From the NCBI RefSeq assembly GCF_013426205.1, contig NC_089422.1:7281001-7345000 (forward strand): DNA of 64,000 bases. Direction: 5' to 3'. The position numbers and the translations under genes are program-made. The DNA comes from Metarhizium brunneum. Its lineage: Eukaryota; Ascomycota; Sordariomycetes; Hypocreales; Clavicipitaceae. The stretch's first letter is position 1, and the number at the start of each line of letters is the position of its first letter. Of the stretch, positions 32,657 through 44,355 are shown piece after piece. The notes under the pieces are model-generated. The model did not search any database, was not told where the DNA came from, and was given only the letters and a program-made list of their open reading frames with translations.

Positions 32657-35600
32657 ATGGAAAACATGGCCCATTACAACACCAACGGCCCGAAGAATGG
32701 GGTCAAATCTGTCGAGGGCCCTAGAGAACAGAACGGCGTATCGCGACCGTTCACGCTGCAGGAGTCGTTGCCTTATTCTCCGCAGACATCCACAGTACCT
32801 TTTCTACCTGGTAAGAACCTCGTATTTGTAACGACGCCATTGGTGGGTTGTATGAGGCCCTTTAAATACTGACACAACAGCTAGATATCATCCCGGACCC
32901 AAGCGTCGGATCTGGATCACCATCGCTTCGAATCTCGGATTTATTCTCAACGCAAGATTATGATAGAGTAAACCAGGAAGCTACGAGCCAGCCACACGGT
33001 GCAAAGAACCTGAAGCAAACAGTCGATCATGTTTTGCATGATCTGAAACCGTCAAAGAGAACCCAGTAGTTAGTGGGAATGATTTTCATGCTCATCGTAT
33101 GTATGCTATGCTAACCGATGCTAGTAAATTTCCCACTGTGCCCAACGGAGCGCCGTCAAGTTCGGCGGCATCGACTCACAATAGAATCATTTCTCAAGGT
33201 CTGTCACCGATAGCCAAGGCCGTATACGAACGAGTGGGCAGCTTCTTCAAGGCCACGAAGCCAAATATCAGCAGCCCTAAGCTGGTGAACGGAGAAGCAG
33301 AACAGCCTTTGAAATTGGCTGCCGACTCAGTATCTCAAAGTCCAACTATTCATGTGCAACCTCAAAGCACGGCGAAGAATAACGCAGGCAGTGGTAAAAC
33401 TAAGATAGAGGTTGCGATTTCCACGAAACAGTCATTCGATCGCTCGCAATATGCTGAAATTTCATATGATCATCCCGATCAGAATATAATCACCCCGCAT
33501 GATCAGTTAATTGTGGAAGCGCAGCAATACAGCCAGTCAAATCCATTAACCGCAAAGTCTTCTATCGTTGTTAATAACGCCGGTCTTCTCATTGAATTAC
33601 CAACGTCTGGAATCAAGAGAGAAGATTATCAGGAGTTCAAGGTTGCTCCAGATGCACCCGAGAATCTCTCGTTTAGGCGAAAAGAGAGGCAGGAGTTTGA
33701 GGACGGTCAGGACATTATTGGGGCTAGTCTCGATCAACGACAGCGAGGGGAGGCTGCACTTGACTCCCTTGACGCCCTCATGCGTCAGGTTTTTTCAGCA
33801 GTTGGCGGCGCCTTGGTTATGGAACCGGGGTTGGAACACATTGTTACGCTGACGGCAGATCAAGAAGCCTCAATGACGGCCACAACGCAACAGAAAATGC
33901 ACACCGCTATTCAAAAGGTCATTGGCTTGAGGAGCTTCAATGCTGTTCCTCTTGAGAATCTCCTTAGAGTCATGAAGCTGAGCGAAGCTAGCTTGAAACA
34001 AGCTGAAGGTCTCGACATCCGTGTTGATGAAAGCTGGGATGAAGCGGCTGTTGAATCATGGGTTCAGCAACTCGGAGAACTGCAAACGGCTCTTAAATCC
34101 GCACGAACTTGCCTCCGAATAATGTCTGGATGCAGAGAAGACAAGCAGCTATACTCAGAAGCGGTTATTACCAAATGCGTCAACATATACAAGGCTGTAA
34201 CCGAGGATATTGTTATGCCTCTTGTCGAACTTCGCAATTCTGGCAGTTCGGGTGGCTTGTTCAAGCTTATTCAAAAGCACAAGAAGACAATTGCCTCCGT
34301 CTTTGTCTGCTGTCAGAAACTATCGGCTCTTCTTGCAGAGCTAATCACAAAGATTGAGTTGTCAGAGACAGTCATTAACACACTCGAATTCACTTCATCC
34401 AAGCTGATTTTCGTGGAGAACGCCTACTTGGAGAAAGATTCCGCCATTGGCCTGCAGAAATTTGATGGAATTCGCTCAGTTGCTATGGATATGCTCTGCC
34501 AAATCTTTTTGATTAAACCGGAACAGAGACAAGGCATCATTGATGACATACTGACTTCGTTGGAGAAGCTTCCTGTGGGCAAACTAAGTTCCAGACAGTT
34601 CAAGCTAGCCGATGGCGGCAGTATCCAGCCTGTTTCGGCCCTTATCATGCGCCTCGTTCAAGCCAGCTCTGGTCGAGTTGGAGGTGGCAATGGTGCTGGA
34701 CAAGGCTCAAACATCCGAGCCATGGATATAGATGGACTGGGAGAGGATGACGAGGACGATAGACCGTTGAAGCGGAACCAAGCTACTGCCACCATTCTGA
34801 ACGAGGAACAAGGCGCTCAGCAACCTGCAGTGGCAATACAAGAATTAGAAGGCGTTGCCGCCCCATTGATTGATACTGCAGCTCGAAATGCGTCTTATGT
34901 CATTAACTTTATCGTCAAGCGAGCCATGGGCTCAACCAAATCTGGAGATACACCCTATCGCAACCTGCTCGATCTTTTCGTTGACGACTTCACGACATGC
35001 CTTGATTTGCCAGACTGGCCTTCCGCAGAGCTCCTCCTGCGCTTGCTCATGGTTATGATGGTGCAGCTGTTCGAGGCACCTAAAACAGCAGCGCCAGCCA
35101 AAAATATGGCTTTGGAGCTGCTAGGAACCATGAGTGCTGCCATATCGCGCCTTCGGTCCCATGTGAAGAAATCTGCAGGCGCATTTATAAGCAGTGATGC
35201 TGGCAAATACTCAAAGTACCTATCTGATCTGGCGACTCACTGCCTCGAGCAGAGATGTCCAATGGAGAACATTATTGCTTGGGCAGGACCGTATCGAGGG
35301 GTTCTCGAGTATCTGCAAGAAAGAAGCTCCGAGGATCCCCACCTGTCCAGCGCAGTATCTTTTCTTATATCTGACTGGGCGACTAGAGTCCATACCACAT
35401 ACGACAACATACAAGACAATGACTCGGAAGGCGATAAGGAGCTGGGCCGATCGGCGTTTCGGTTGCGAATGATGATAGAAGACCGTCAATGGTTGGCAAG
35501 CGAATACACATTCAAAGCAGTCACGACTAGCCAAGCGAGATTTGCATTTTCGGTCATTTTGTTGCGATCACCTTTCTGTGAGTCTTTCGGCAAGATTCTG

Positions 35601-38354
35601 AATATTCTGTTGGGCTCCATGGCAAGTGACCAAGCAACAGTCCGCAGCAAGAGCTTGAAGAGCGTCAACCAGGTGCTTGAAACGGATCCCTCGATCCTGG
35701 ATGGCGACTCGACTGTTATTCAGCTCATTCTGGATTGTGCTAGTGACTCTTCAACTCAAGTCAGAGATTCGGCTTTGGGATTATTGGGTAGCTGCATTAG
35801 CATGCGTCCAGTCTTAGAGGCATCGCTTACACCCAAGATTATCGATCGGTTCCAGGATGCTGGCGTGGGTGTGCGAAAGCGAGCAATGAAGCTGGCCCGT
35901 GATATTTACTTGCGGAATCGGGGCAAAAACCTGCGCAGCGCCATTGCCAATGGTCTGCTCCGCCGCATTCAGGATCCTGATGAAGGTGTGCGGGACCTTG
36001 CTCGGCAGATGATTGAAGAAGTTTGGTTTGCGCCTTTTTATACCAACGAGAACACTGCAAGCTTCGAAACGTCACTCGCAGAACATGTGTCACTTGTTAT
36101 CCAAACTGTGAAGGGGGGGACTGTCACCGAAATTCTGGACAAGGTGTTACAGACTATTCTCAAACCCGGCAGCAAGTCTCTGGATGGACCATTTGGAGTC
36201 TGCTCGAAGCTGGTCGGAATCATGTTTGGGTTGATTGACAACCCTGAGTCGGAAGATCCAACCGTTCCATCTGGTCGCGACGCTTTGCAAGTACTTACCA
36301 TTTTTGCGAAGGCCGACCCAAACCTTTTCAACTTTGAGCAAATTAAGCTGCTCAAGACGCAACTTGCCAGCTTTACAGGTGCCGATGAACTAGCTGCCTT
36401 TCGAGCGGTCACAGTAATTTACAAACGAGTGCTACCACAACTACCCAATGTGCATACCGAGTTTTTGGCCGACGTACGATTGCAGCTACTCAAAGGTATT
36501 GGTAAAATCTCATCTCGCGGAGCCTTGGACGACCTGATTGCGTGTGCTCATACTGTATGCGAATTGCTCAAAGACTTTGCACCGTTAGGCAATCTCGTTG
36601 CGTCGAGCTTGGTGGGAATACAAAAGCTGAGCAAGGTACCGTTAGACGCCAAGCGTCTCAATCTTGTCGCTGCCTATTCGATCATCGTAGGCAGCGTTGG
36701 AAAACATTGCGATCTCGACAAGCAAGCTCGCATCTTTCGAGAGAAGTTCCCTGGCTGGAAAGGGGACTCAGTATCGAAGCTTATTGTCGACATTCTCTCA
36801 CCATTCTCATCGCCTCAACAACCACTCGACGCACGAAAAGCATCTATTGAAGCCATTGGCCTTGTCTGCCAGTCTTGGCCTCGTAATTATGATCTCGTTA
36901 AGGTGTACACGGCATTCCAACAGGTGTTCCAGGATAAGATACCTATTCTTGAGACAATGATTCTAAGATCCTTCAAAGAATTTCTCGTGACAGAAGAAAG
37001 ACGATCGGAAGCAGCTGCAGAAGCTCCGAAGGAGAAGAACAAGGAGCTTACAGTCATGGGGGGAACCAATTTTGATGATGTTGCCAGTGGCGCTACACAA
37101 CGATTCCTCAAAGAGATTACTCGGATTGCCTTGTCAAGCCAAGACGAACATGCATTCTTGGCCATGGAAGTCCTGGGCAGCATCAATCGTCAAGGTCTGA
37201 CTCACCCCAAGGAGACTGGCGTGACTTTGATCACGTTGGAAACCTCTGCGAATAGGAAGATTGCAGAGCTGGCCTATTTGGAACATCGATCCTTGCACGA
37301 AAAACACGAGACTGTACTAGAGAGAGAGTACGTTAAAGCGGTTCAGTCTGCGTACAATTATCAACGAGATATTGTAAAGGACTCGCATGGAGCAACTATG
37401 GAGCCGTTCCAGTCGAAGCTTCATCTACTCATGGAAGTTTTGAAAATCAGCAAGATGAAAAATCGCCAACGATTTTTAGAGAAATTCGTTGGTCAAGCGG
37501 ACTTTGAACTTGGGAAGCTGAACGTCAAGGCTGAAATGCCACATCAGGTAGACTTTGCACGTTTTATTGCCGAAAACCTTGCGTTCTTTGAGTACCACTC
37601 GATTGGAGAACTTCAGACTACGGTCAACATGATTGAAAAGATGGTTGCGAGCACTGGTGCCAGTGTGGCCCAAGCGATTGAATCCGAAGTATTCAATGTG
37701 CGCATGGATGTGGATCAGGAAGAAGAGCAGAGAAAAACTCTGTTGGAGGGAGATGTGCCAGTTGGTGTGCCAGTTGGCGGAACTCAGCCTGATGTACCGC
37801 CTCCCGCCGTCCCGGTGCCAACCCTCTCGGTAGAACCGCAGCGCCTCCGACAACTGACGGCTGGATCGATTATCCTACTCTCCCTCTGGGAGGTACGAAC
37901 TCACTTACGCAGACTCTTTGGCATGGGCACGAATCGACATGACAACCGTGCGAAGGCTCTAGCAAAGGATCTGAATAAAACACCCCTAAAGGTGCAAGGC
38001 GTTCACGGCGAACGAGTGTGGGACGAAATCGTATCTCACATGAATGGGCTTTCCAGCCAGGAGAGCATGGTACAAAAGTGCAAGGCTTTCGTGGAGTTGA
38101 TGAATGTCGACAAGGAGTTCAAGGTGGCTGAGGAAGATGACGAGATGGGCATGGGCGGCGGGCCAAGCACTCCAAGCGAAGGCGAGGACGACGATGACGG
38201 AGGTGACAGGGGCCGCAAGAGAAAGGCGGCGGGAACTCCTGGCGGACGCAAGAAGAGAGCTCGTTCGGGGTCGCAGACACGCAAAAGAGGCCGACCGCGC
38301 AAGCAAAGCGTGGAACAGAGCGATGACGGAGACTTTGACGGAGACTGGATCTAG
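32657..38354 (+). CDS. SCC2: Cohesin loader subunit Scc2/Mis4 (NIPBL family)
   Basis: HEAT-repeat protein that, with Scc4, loads cohesin onto chromatin. Three exons, 32657-32810, 32885-33065 and 33125-38354, give 1854 aa. The N-terminal ~400 residues are disordered with the family's HEAT core after that: RNASYVINFIVKRAMGS, a YRNLLDLFVDDF block, VRSKSLKSVNQVLE, and GVGVRKRAMKLARDIYL followed by DEGVRDLARQMIEE, the most conserved Scc2 region. The C-terminus is acidic and basic with an AT-hook-like KRGRPRKQ near the end. The second intron's donor (GTAGTT at 33066) is less usual but leads to a GCTAAC branch site and TAG acceptor and keeps the frame. The start could also be Met4 (32666). Confidence 0.92.
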
Positions 38355-40708
38355 CCGACGAGTGGCAGGAATATTTACCAACTGGCAAGCGCCATGCTAT
38401 GAAGAACGGCGTGATGAGTTGTTATTGACATTATATTGGTACGTTATCCCATTTATGAGACGACGGTAGCTGGGCGACTCGGGGCAACATGGCGATGATG
38501 GCAGACTGGGGCGTTTGGACTTTTGTTTTTTCCATTTCTGTTTTGTGTGTCTACATCTATGATACCTGAGCATCTTGCTCCCATACAGGAGGACACGGAG
38601 CTGGCTGTAAAATTACATATACATAAGACAACTGAAAGCTTGTTCTCGGGCATGTTGCAGAGACGAGGAGACTTGGTCAGGGCAGTGTCGACATGCAGTG
38701 AATTGAAGGCATGGAAATAATACAGTTGCATGTGTTTGCCCAGTGTGCGCCGACAGTGCTAACGTCGGCTTGGTGGTCTTGTGTGCAGCAGCACTGAGGC
38801 GCACGGAGCGCACCAGACGCTGGAACGTGTCAAAGTGCATACATACTTACGCACGCCCTGCTTGTGTCGCGAGGTGGCAGAGATGCTGGCTGCAGCACTA
38901 CGTACTACAATGCACTGTACATGCAATGCATGTTTGCGTCACGAGGGGCCCGCCGCGACCACCAAGAGCCGTCAAGGGCAAGGGTACAAGGGTACAAGGG
39001 TCCAAGGGCCCAGGCCGCCACGGATCTTGGCGAACGGGTGCCCAGCCGGTAAATGCAGCCGAAGATCTCAAGCAGACATGAGACGCGTTCCTGGTTCCTT
39101 GGCACCGAGAGTGCTGGTACTACAGTACTGCTACGGAGTAGTCACTACGTGAAGTACTTTTCTATGAATATACTGCTGCGAAGCAGGTGGATGGAACGAA
39201 CACAGATGGATCAATCGGGCAGCTGCGAGATTTGCGAGGCGATGCATGTGGGCATGAGCAGGCAGCAAAGACGATGGTGCCCGGCTGGCTGGGCCTGGTC
39301 TGGTGATGCTTCCTTGTCCTGTGCGGTGCCACACCTTACTTTTGGTGCTTGCGCTGTGACTGTTGAGATCAATTGATCTTGGGCGGTGCATCTGGGCGCC
39401 AGCAGGACATCTGGAGCCTCTCTCGGCCCTGGCGCCGCGCCATTTGAGTTTCAGACTGCAAAATACTCGGTACTGAAATCCGGCTCGATAACATGCACAG
39501 CCGTTTTGTTGTGTGACGCACAAACTGCAAAATACGCGCACAACAGGCGCACAACACCTCGCATGCCTGCCTACCTAGGGTAGACCGACCATGTCTGCGA
39601 TGGCACTGCAAATGGCCGCATGGCCGCAATGGGACCGTAGATGGGTGTCTCTTCTTTGTTCTGTATTGATACTCATCCGTGACTGCCTACAGCTTTGAAA
39701 GTGCTCGCTTTGTTCGCTCCTTCCCTCTCTCTGTTGGCTGTGTGCAATGCCCACCAATGCATTTTGCCATCCGGTGATGAGAGAGGCTCGAGAATGAATT
39801 TTTACGTATAAAGACGAGCACCTTTTGCTCCTCACCCTGTGTTGATTCCTCCCTCCCTTACCATCGATGCCTAAAGCCCACATTCGAACAAGATCGCACC
39901 GGCATCATCTGGTCTTCTCGGTGCCCAGTCGTTGCAACATACGGTGAAACCCAACACGTGGCCGACGCCAGCAAACGCAACCAACACGAAAAGCTTCAAC
40001 ACGGCCTTGCCATCCGCATCAGTTGCCCGATTGAGCGTATCCATCACCTGGTCGATTGCCCAGCAAACATCAAAGTGTCAGTCAGTATTCGAGACTGTGT
40101 GAATCTGGACTCCGGCCCGGCATACATTCAATTTTGACCCTCAGGCTGTTACTTAAGAAATCCATTGGCGCTTCCACAAGCCAGCACGGAATCAAACAGA
40201 GCTGGGAAGAGTCAGACAGCACACGAAGCGACAGACTCTTGTGGCATTTGCTGCTGAGGTCAAGGCGAACAATCACCGTGACAAGCGTGGAACACTCGAC
40301 CGCGAGTTGACCCCCCTGACATCACCACTTATTATTCACTCGCGGTTTCCTTCCGGCCACAACATCATTCTGCTCTCGGGCTATCGACTAGCTAGCTAGC
40401 GCCTTGGTTGAGGCCGCCGGTCACCACGACAAACTTGAACCTTGATTGTGGATTGTGCATGTGGATATTAATAAGGGGAAACGCACCACAGGCACGCCAA
40501 GGTTATCCCCAGATCTCTTGGTAGCTTGAAAGCCGCAGGTTTTTGTCAACTCCCTTCCGGCCCTTCGCGTCCATCGAGGCAAAAGGCTCGCCGTTTACTG
40601 CAACGCCTTTCTTGGCAGACGCGTTTTGGGGCATTTCTCTGTCTTTTTTGGCAACTTTGATCTGCTTACATTGATTTGTCGCATCGGCGGCTTCGACTAC
40701 CCACCACA
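38355..40708. other. Intergenic region between SCC2 and the Ca2+/H+ exchanger
   Basis: I see no gene. It contains an 8-bp tandem array of the ACAAGGGT type at about 38973-39010, one TACGGAGTA motif at 39132, and, toward the right, the probable promoter and leader of the exchanger gene. Open frames over 100 codons here have no domain. Confidence 0.55.
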
Positions 40709-43172
40709 ATGTCTTCCTGTAAGTCTTCCCGTTTGATTACATGCTCTTCCAACCAAGCAGGCCCCCCTTCCTTCTCTGCGTCGCTACATACATGACCATT
40801 TCGCTGCGAGGACTATCACGGCGCAAACTCGATTCTGCAAAGTGTACACCTGCTGGGCAAAGCTGTCGCGTGCAGAGTGGCTGGTGCTGATGACTAGCCC
40901 ATATTTATAATATTCTCGGATATAAAAATGCCGATTTGTTCTGCAGGCAGGTTCTCATGCAGACAACCGCTTGCACTGCCCCCTTGGACTGCGACCCAAG
41001 TAGCATACTTACAAAATGCGCTTGGCTCTCACTTCAATGCGCTTGCCCACTCCACCTTGGACTGCCGTCGTAAAGACTAGGCAAGGAGGAGCGGGCAGGC
41101 GTAGGGTTCAGGATCTTGCTTGGCTTCTTGGCTGGTTTTGAACGGCGCGAGCCATATGATGCTCCCTCATCAAACAATCTTATCAATCACAACTGCCCTC
41201 AGTGCACTGTTCTTACATTATTACGTCGCCGCGCTCTGCGGCAAGCCACTTGCCACACTTGGTTGTTGATCAAAGCTAATATTCTTTTCTGGCTGGTTCG
41301 CCATGGTAGTCAATCACTTCAGGAACAAACGTGAGGCGCACATTGTCAATCGCTCAAGCGTCCACCAATGGAATCCTTTTCGGCATCTTTGGGACACTCC
41401 TGCTGATCGTCAACGCCGTCGAGAAACGTGGGGAGGACCCGAACTGGAGGCGCAGACTGGTCAAGACGGACGAGATTACGGTGGAAGGTTGGCACATGCT
41501 CCCACTGCACCAAACCCCAGCAGTGGTGGCATCCCGAGGGATCCGTCCAACGCCGATACCATCACCAGCTCCGCCAAGGAGAGCGACGAAGCGACGAGGA
41601 CAAGGAGTGTCTATAATGGAGAAGAGAAGGTGGCCCTCAATCAATTTTTAGGGCATGATAAATCTGGGAGCCTGCGAAACCGAAGGCCCGAAGACGATGC
41701 CGCAAATCTGGAAGGCGACCCCTCCCTGGCTCAACCAACAGCAGACGATAATGGAAAGATGAAGAAGAAGGTCAAGTCGGGTTTAATCAACTGGCATCTT
41801 AAGCCGAAGGAGCCTTTTACTGTGGCAAATCAACTGCAGCGCACCTTTTTGAGCTCATGGATCAACATTCTCTTGCTCGCTGCTCCCGTCGGTATTGCCT
41901 TGAATTACGTTCACTCGGTCAATCGCATAGCCGTATTCGTCATCAACTTCCTGGCTATTATTCCACTGGCCGCTATACTCGGTTTCGCTACAGAAGAGGT
42001 CGCTTTACGAACTGGTGAAACTCTTGGTGGTCTCATCAATGCTACCTTTGGAAATGCCGTTGAACTGATCGTTGCCATCATCGCACTGAAGGACGATCAG
42101 ATCGCCATCGTTCAGACCTCCTTAATTGGATCCATTCTTTCTAATTTACTGCTTGTCATGGGGTTCTGCTTCTTTTTCGGTGGTCTGCGACGACAAGAAC
42201 AACACTTTAACCACACCGTTGCTCAAACTTCTGCTTCTCTTCTGGCCCTTGCTGCGGCATCTGTCATTGTCCCATCAGTATTCAACGTTGCGGCCTCAGA
42301 TATTTCACAAAGAGAGATTGCCAAGCTCTCCCGCGGTACCTCCGTCATACTTCTTATTGTCTATATTGCCTACCTCTTCTTTCAACTCCACACACATCAC
42401 GAAGTCTTCAATGAGCAGAGCCAGAAGGTTCCCGCAAAGCCCTGGTCACGCAGCGGCGGCCCCAAGGGCATCAAGCAAGGTTTAGCCATGCCCAGCTCCA
42501 TGATCAGCCATGCGATACCAGACCAGGAGGAGAACCAGCGATTATCGAAGATGCTCGGGAACCCCAAAAGCTTGGATGAGGGTGAGGATGAAGATGACGA
42601 CCCCCAGTTGAGCTTGGCAGTTGCCATTGCCACCCTTACCATTTCTACGGTCATTATTGCATTCTGTGCCGAGTCCATGGTTGGCTCTATCGATTCGATT
42701 ACTAAAAGTGGTGGCCTGACTCAAGAGTTTGTCGGCTTAATCTTGCTTCCTATTGTTGGGAATGCTGCCGAACACGCAACAGCTGTCACTGTCGCCATAA
42801 AGGATAAGATGGACCTTGCTATTGGTGTTGCTGTAGGCTCTAGCATGCAGGTTGCTCTGTTCTTGATTCCACTGCTTGTTGTTATTGGCTGGGGAATGGA
42901 TAAAGAGTACATGGACCTGAGCTTTGATATTTTCCAGGTTGCGGTCATGTTTGTTGCCGTTTTGCTGACCAACTATCTGATCGGTGATGGCAAGAGTCAT
43001 TGGCTAGAAGGGTTTCTCCTCATCTGCCTCTGGGGCATTATTGCTGTTTGCTCCTTCTGTAAGTGTTTGCCGTCCTGCAATACAATCACACGTACCACGG
43101 TGCTAACGATCCTGAACAGGGTATCCCAACACTAGCCTCGAGCAAGCCAATGGCACTGGCACCACACATTAA
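40709..43172 (+). CDS. VCX1: Vacuolar Ca2+/H+ exchanger (CAX/VCX1 family)
   Basis: Moves Ca2+ into the vacuole in exchange for protons. Favoured model: 40709-40718, 41310-43058 and 43120-43172, giving 603 aa. Both alpha-repeats are intact: GNAVELIVAIIALK (about residue 248) and GNAAEHATAVTVAIKDK (about residue 485), with GSILSNLLLVMGFCFF and GSSMQVALFLIPL beside them. Eleven hydrophobic segments are split by an acidic loop (DEGEDEDDDPQ), as in the family. The last short exon encodes the C-terminal WYPNTSLEQANGTGTTH. The 5' end is less sure: an ATG at 41303 opens the same frame, but the sequence before 41310 looks like an intron end (GCTAAT, pyrimidine tract, TAG), and ATGTCTTCCT with a GTAAGT donor at 40709-40724 supplies a first exon. 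A 591-nt intron would follow. Confidence 0.88.
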
Positions 43173-43761
43173 TTATCTGTCTTACAGCCTTGCATGTGGC
43201 TTTTGAATTTTTTTCGCATACGAAGTTAGATTTTCTCAAGGTTTACGAAACCTGTTGCTGCCTGCATATTGTCTTTCATGGTCTCGATTAAGAAAGCTAC
43301 TACACAAATTTGATGACTCAGTCAACCTCAGCGGCTCCTTGTCTCATACGCTGTCTCTTGTTAGAAGAGCGTTTCTTATGTCATGTTTTTTATGGTACTT
43401 GACATCTCTGTCATTATGCCTCGGCGAATCGGCCGCTGGTAGACCATGTATTATTATACTTTGAAGGGAAGGCGGTTGCCTAGGGACTGATACCAATCTG
43501 GCCGCTCGCGTTTGCGAGAATATGTTGTTTTTATGTCATGTTTCATTTGTTTTAGTTTAGGATAGTAGAACGGGAAGAGAAAAAATCCCTTTGGTTCTGA
43601 CTTATTTCTCGAGTATAAACCCTCTTGAATGTGAAGATTAAGATGGCCCAGGATATAAGCAGGCAATGTGAAGACCCGAAAAATATAATCAATCATACAT
43701 GACGAATAGAATATGTATCTCCAATACATAAATATACTAATTACTGTTATAGAGCGGGTCT
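43173..43761. other. Convergent 3' region between VCX1 and IML1
   Basis: AT-rich 3' flanks of two convergent genes. No gene or repeat seen. Confidence 0.6.
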
Positions 43762-44320
43762 TTACTTTCCTTTGGACCCCAACCCCATCCCATCATACTG
43801 TACACTCCCCCTCCTCAAAAACGCCATAGGGCTGCTCATTCGCATGCTCACCATCGCAGCAGAATGTCCGTTTCCCACTCCTCCTGCACCGTCTCCTCCT
43901 AAAATCCCTGGCCCCAGTCCTAAAGAGGGTATACTTGCCTCTGGCACCGGTTCTAGCCCCGCAATAGACTGCGTTGTAGCCGTTGAAGCGGGCGTGCCGT
44001 GGGGACGCTGGCCCTTGTCAAGGATATCTTTGTAAAAGGCCGTGAGGGCTACTTCGTTGAGACAGAAAGCCTCGAGTTCCGTCTTAAGAACCTCGGGCTC
44101 AGACCGTCCTGCCGGGTAGGAGATTTTGGATCCGTATATAGATGCGTCGATGGGGCGGGACGCCGGCGAGAAGTGGTAGAATGTTGGGCGCACTTGGGGC
44201 GATGCGAGGGGTGCTGCGGACTCGGGCAAGTTTGTGGTTGGGTGGCCGGATACGTAGGGGGCGATTTGGGCCATGGCGCGCGTGTTGGTGTTTAGAGGAG
44301 GAAGAGGCTGTGGCTGTGGC

Positions 44321-44355
<35 letters not shown>

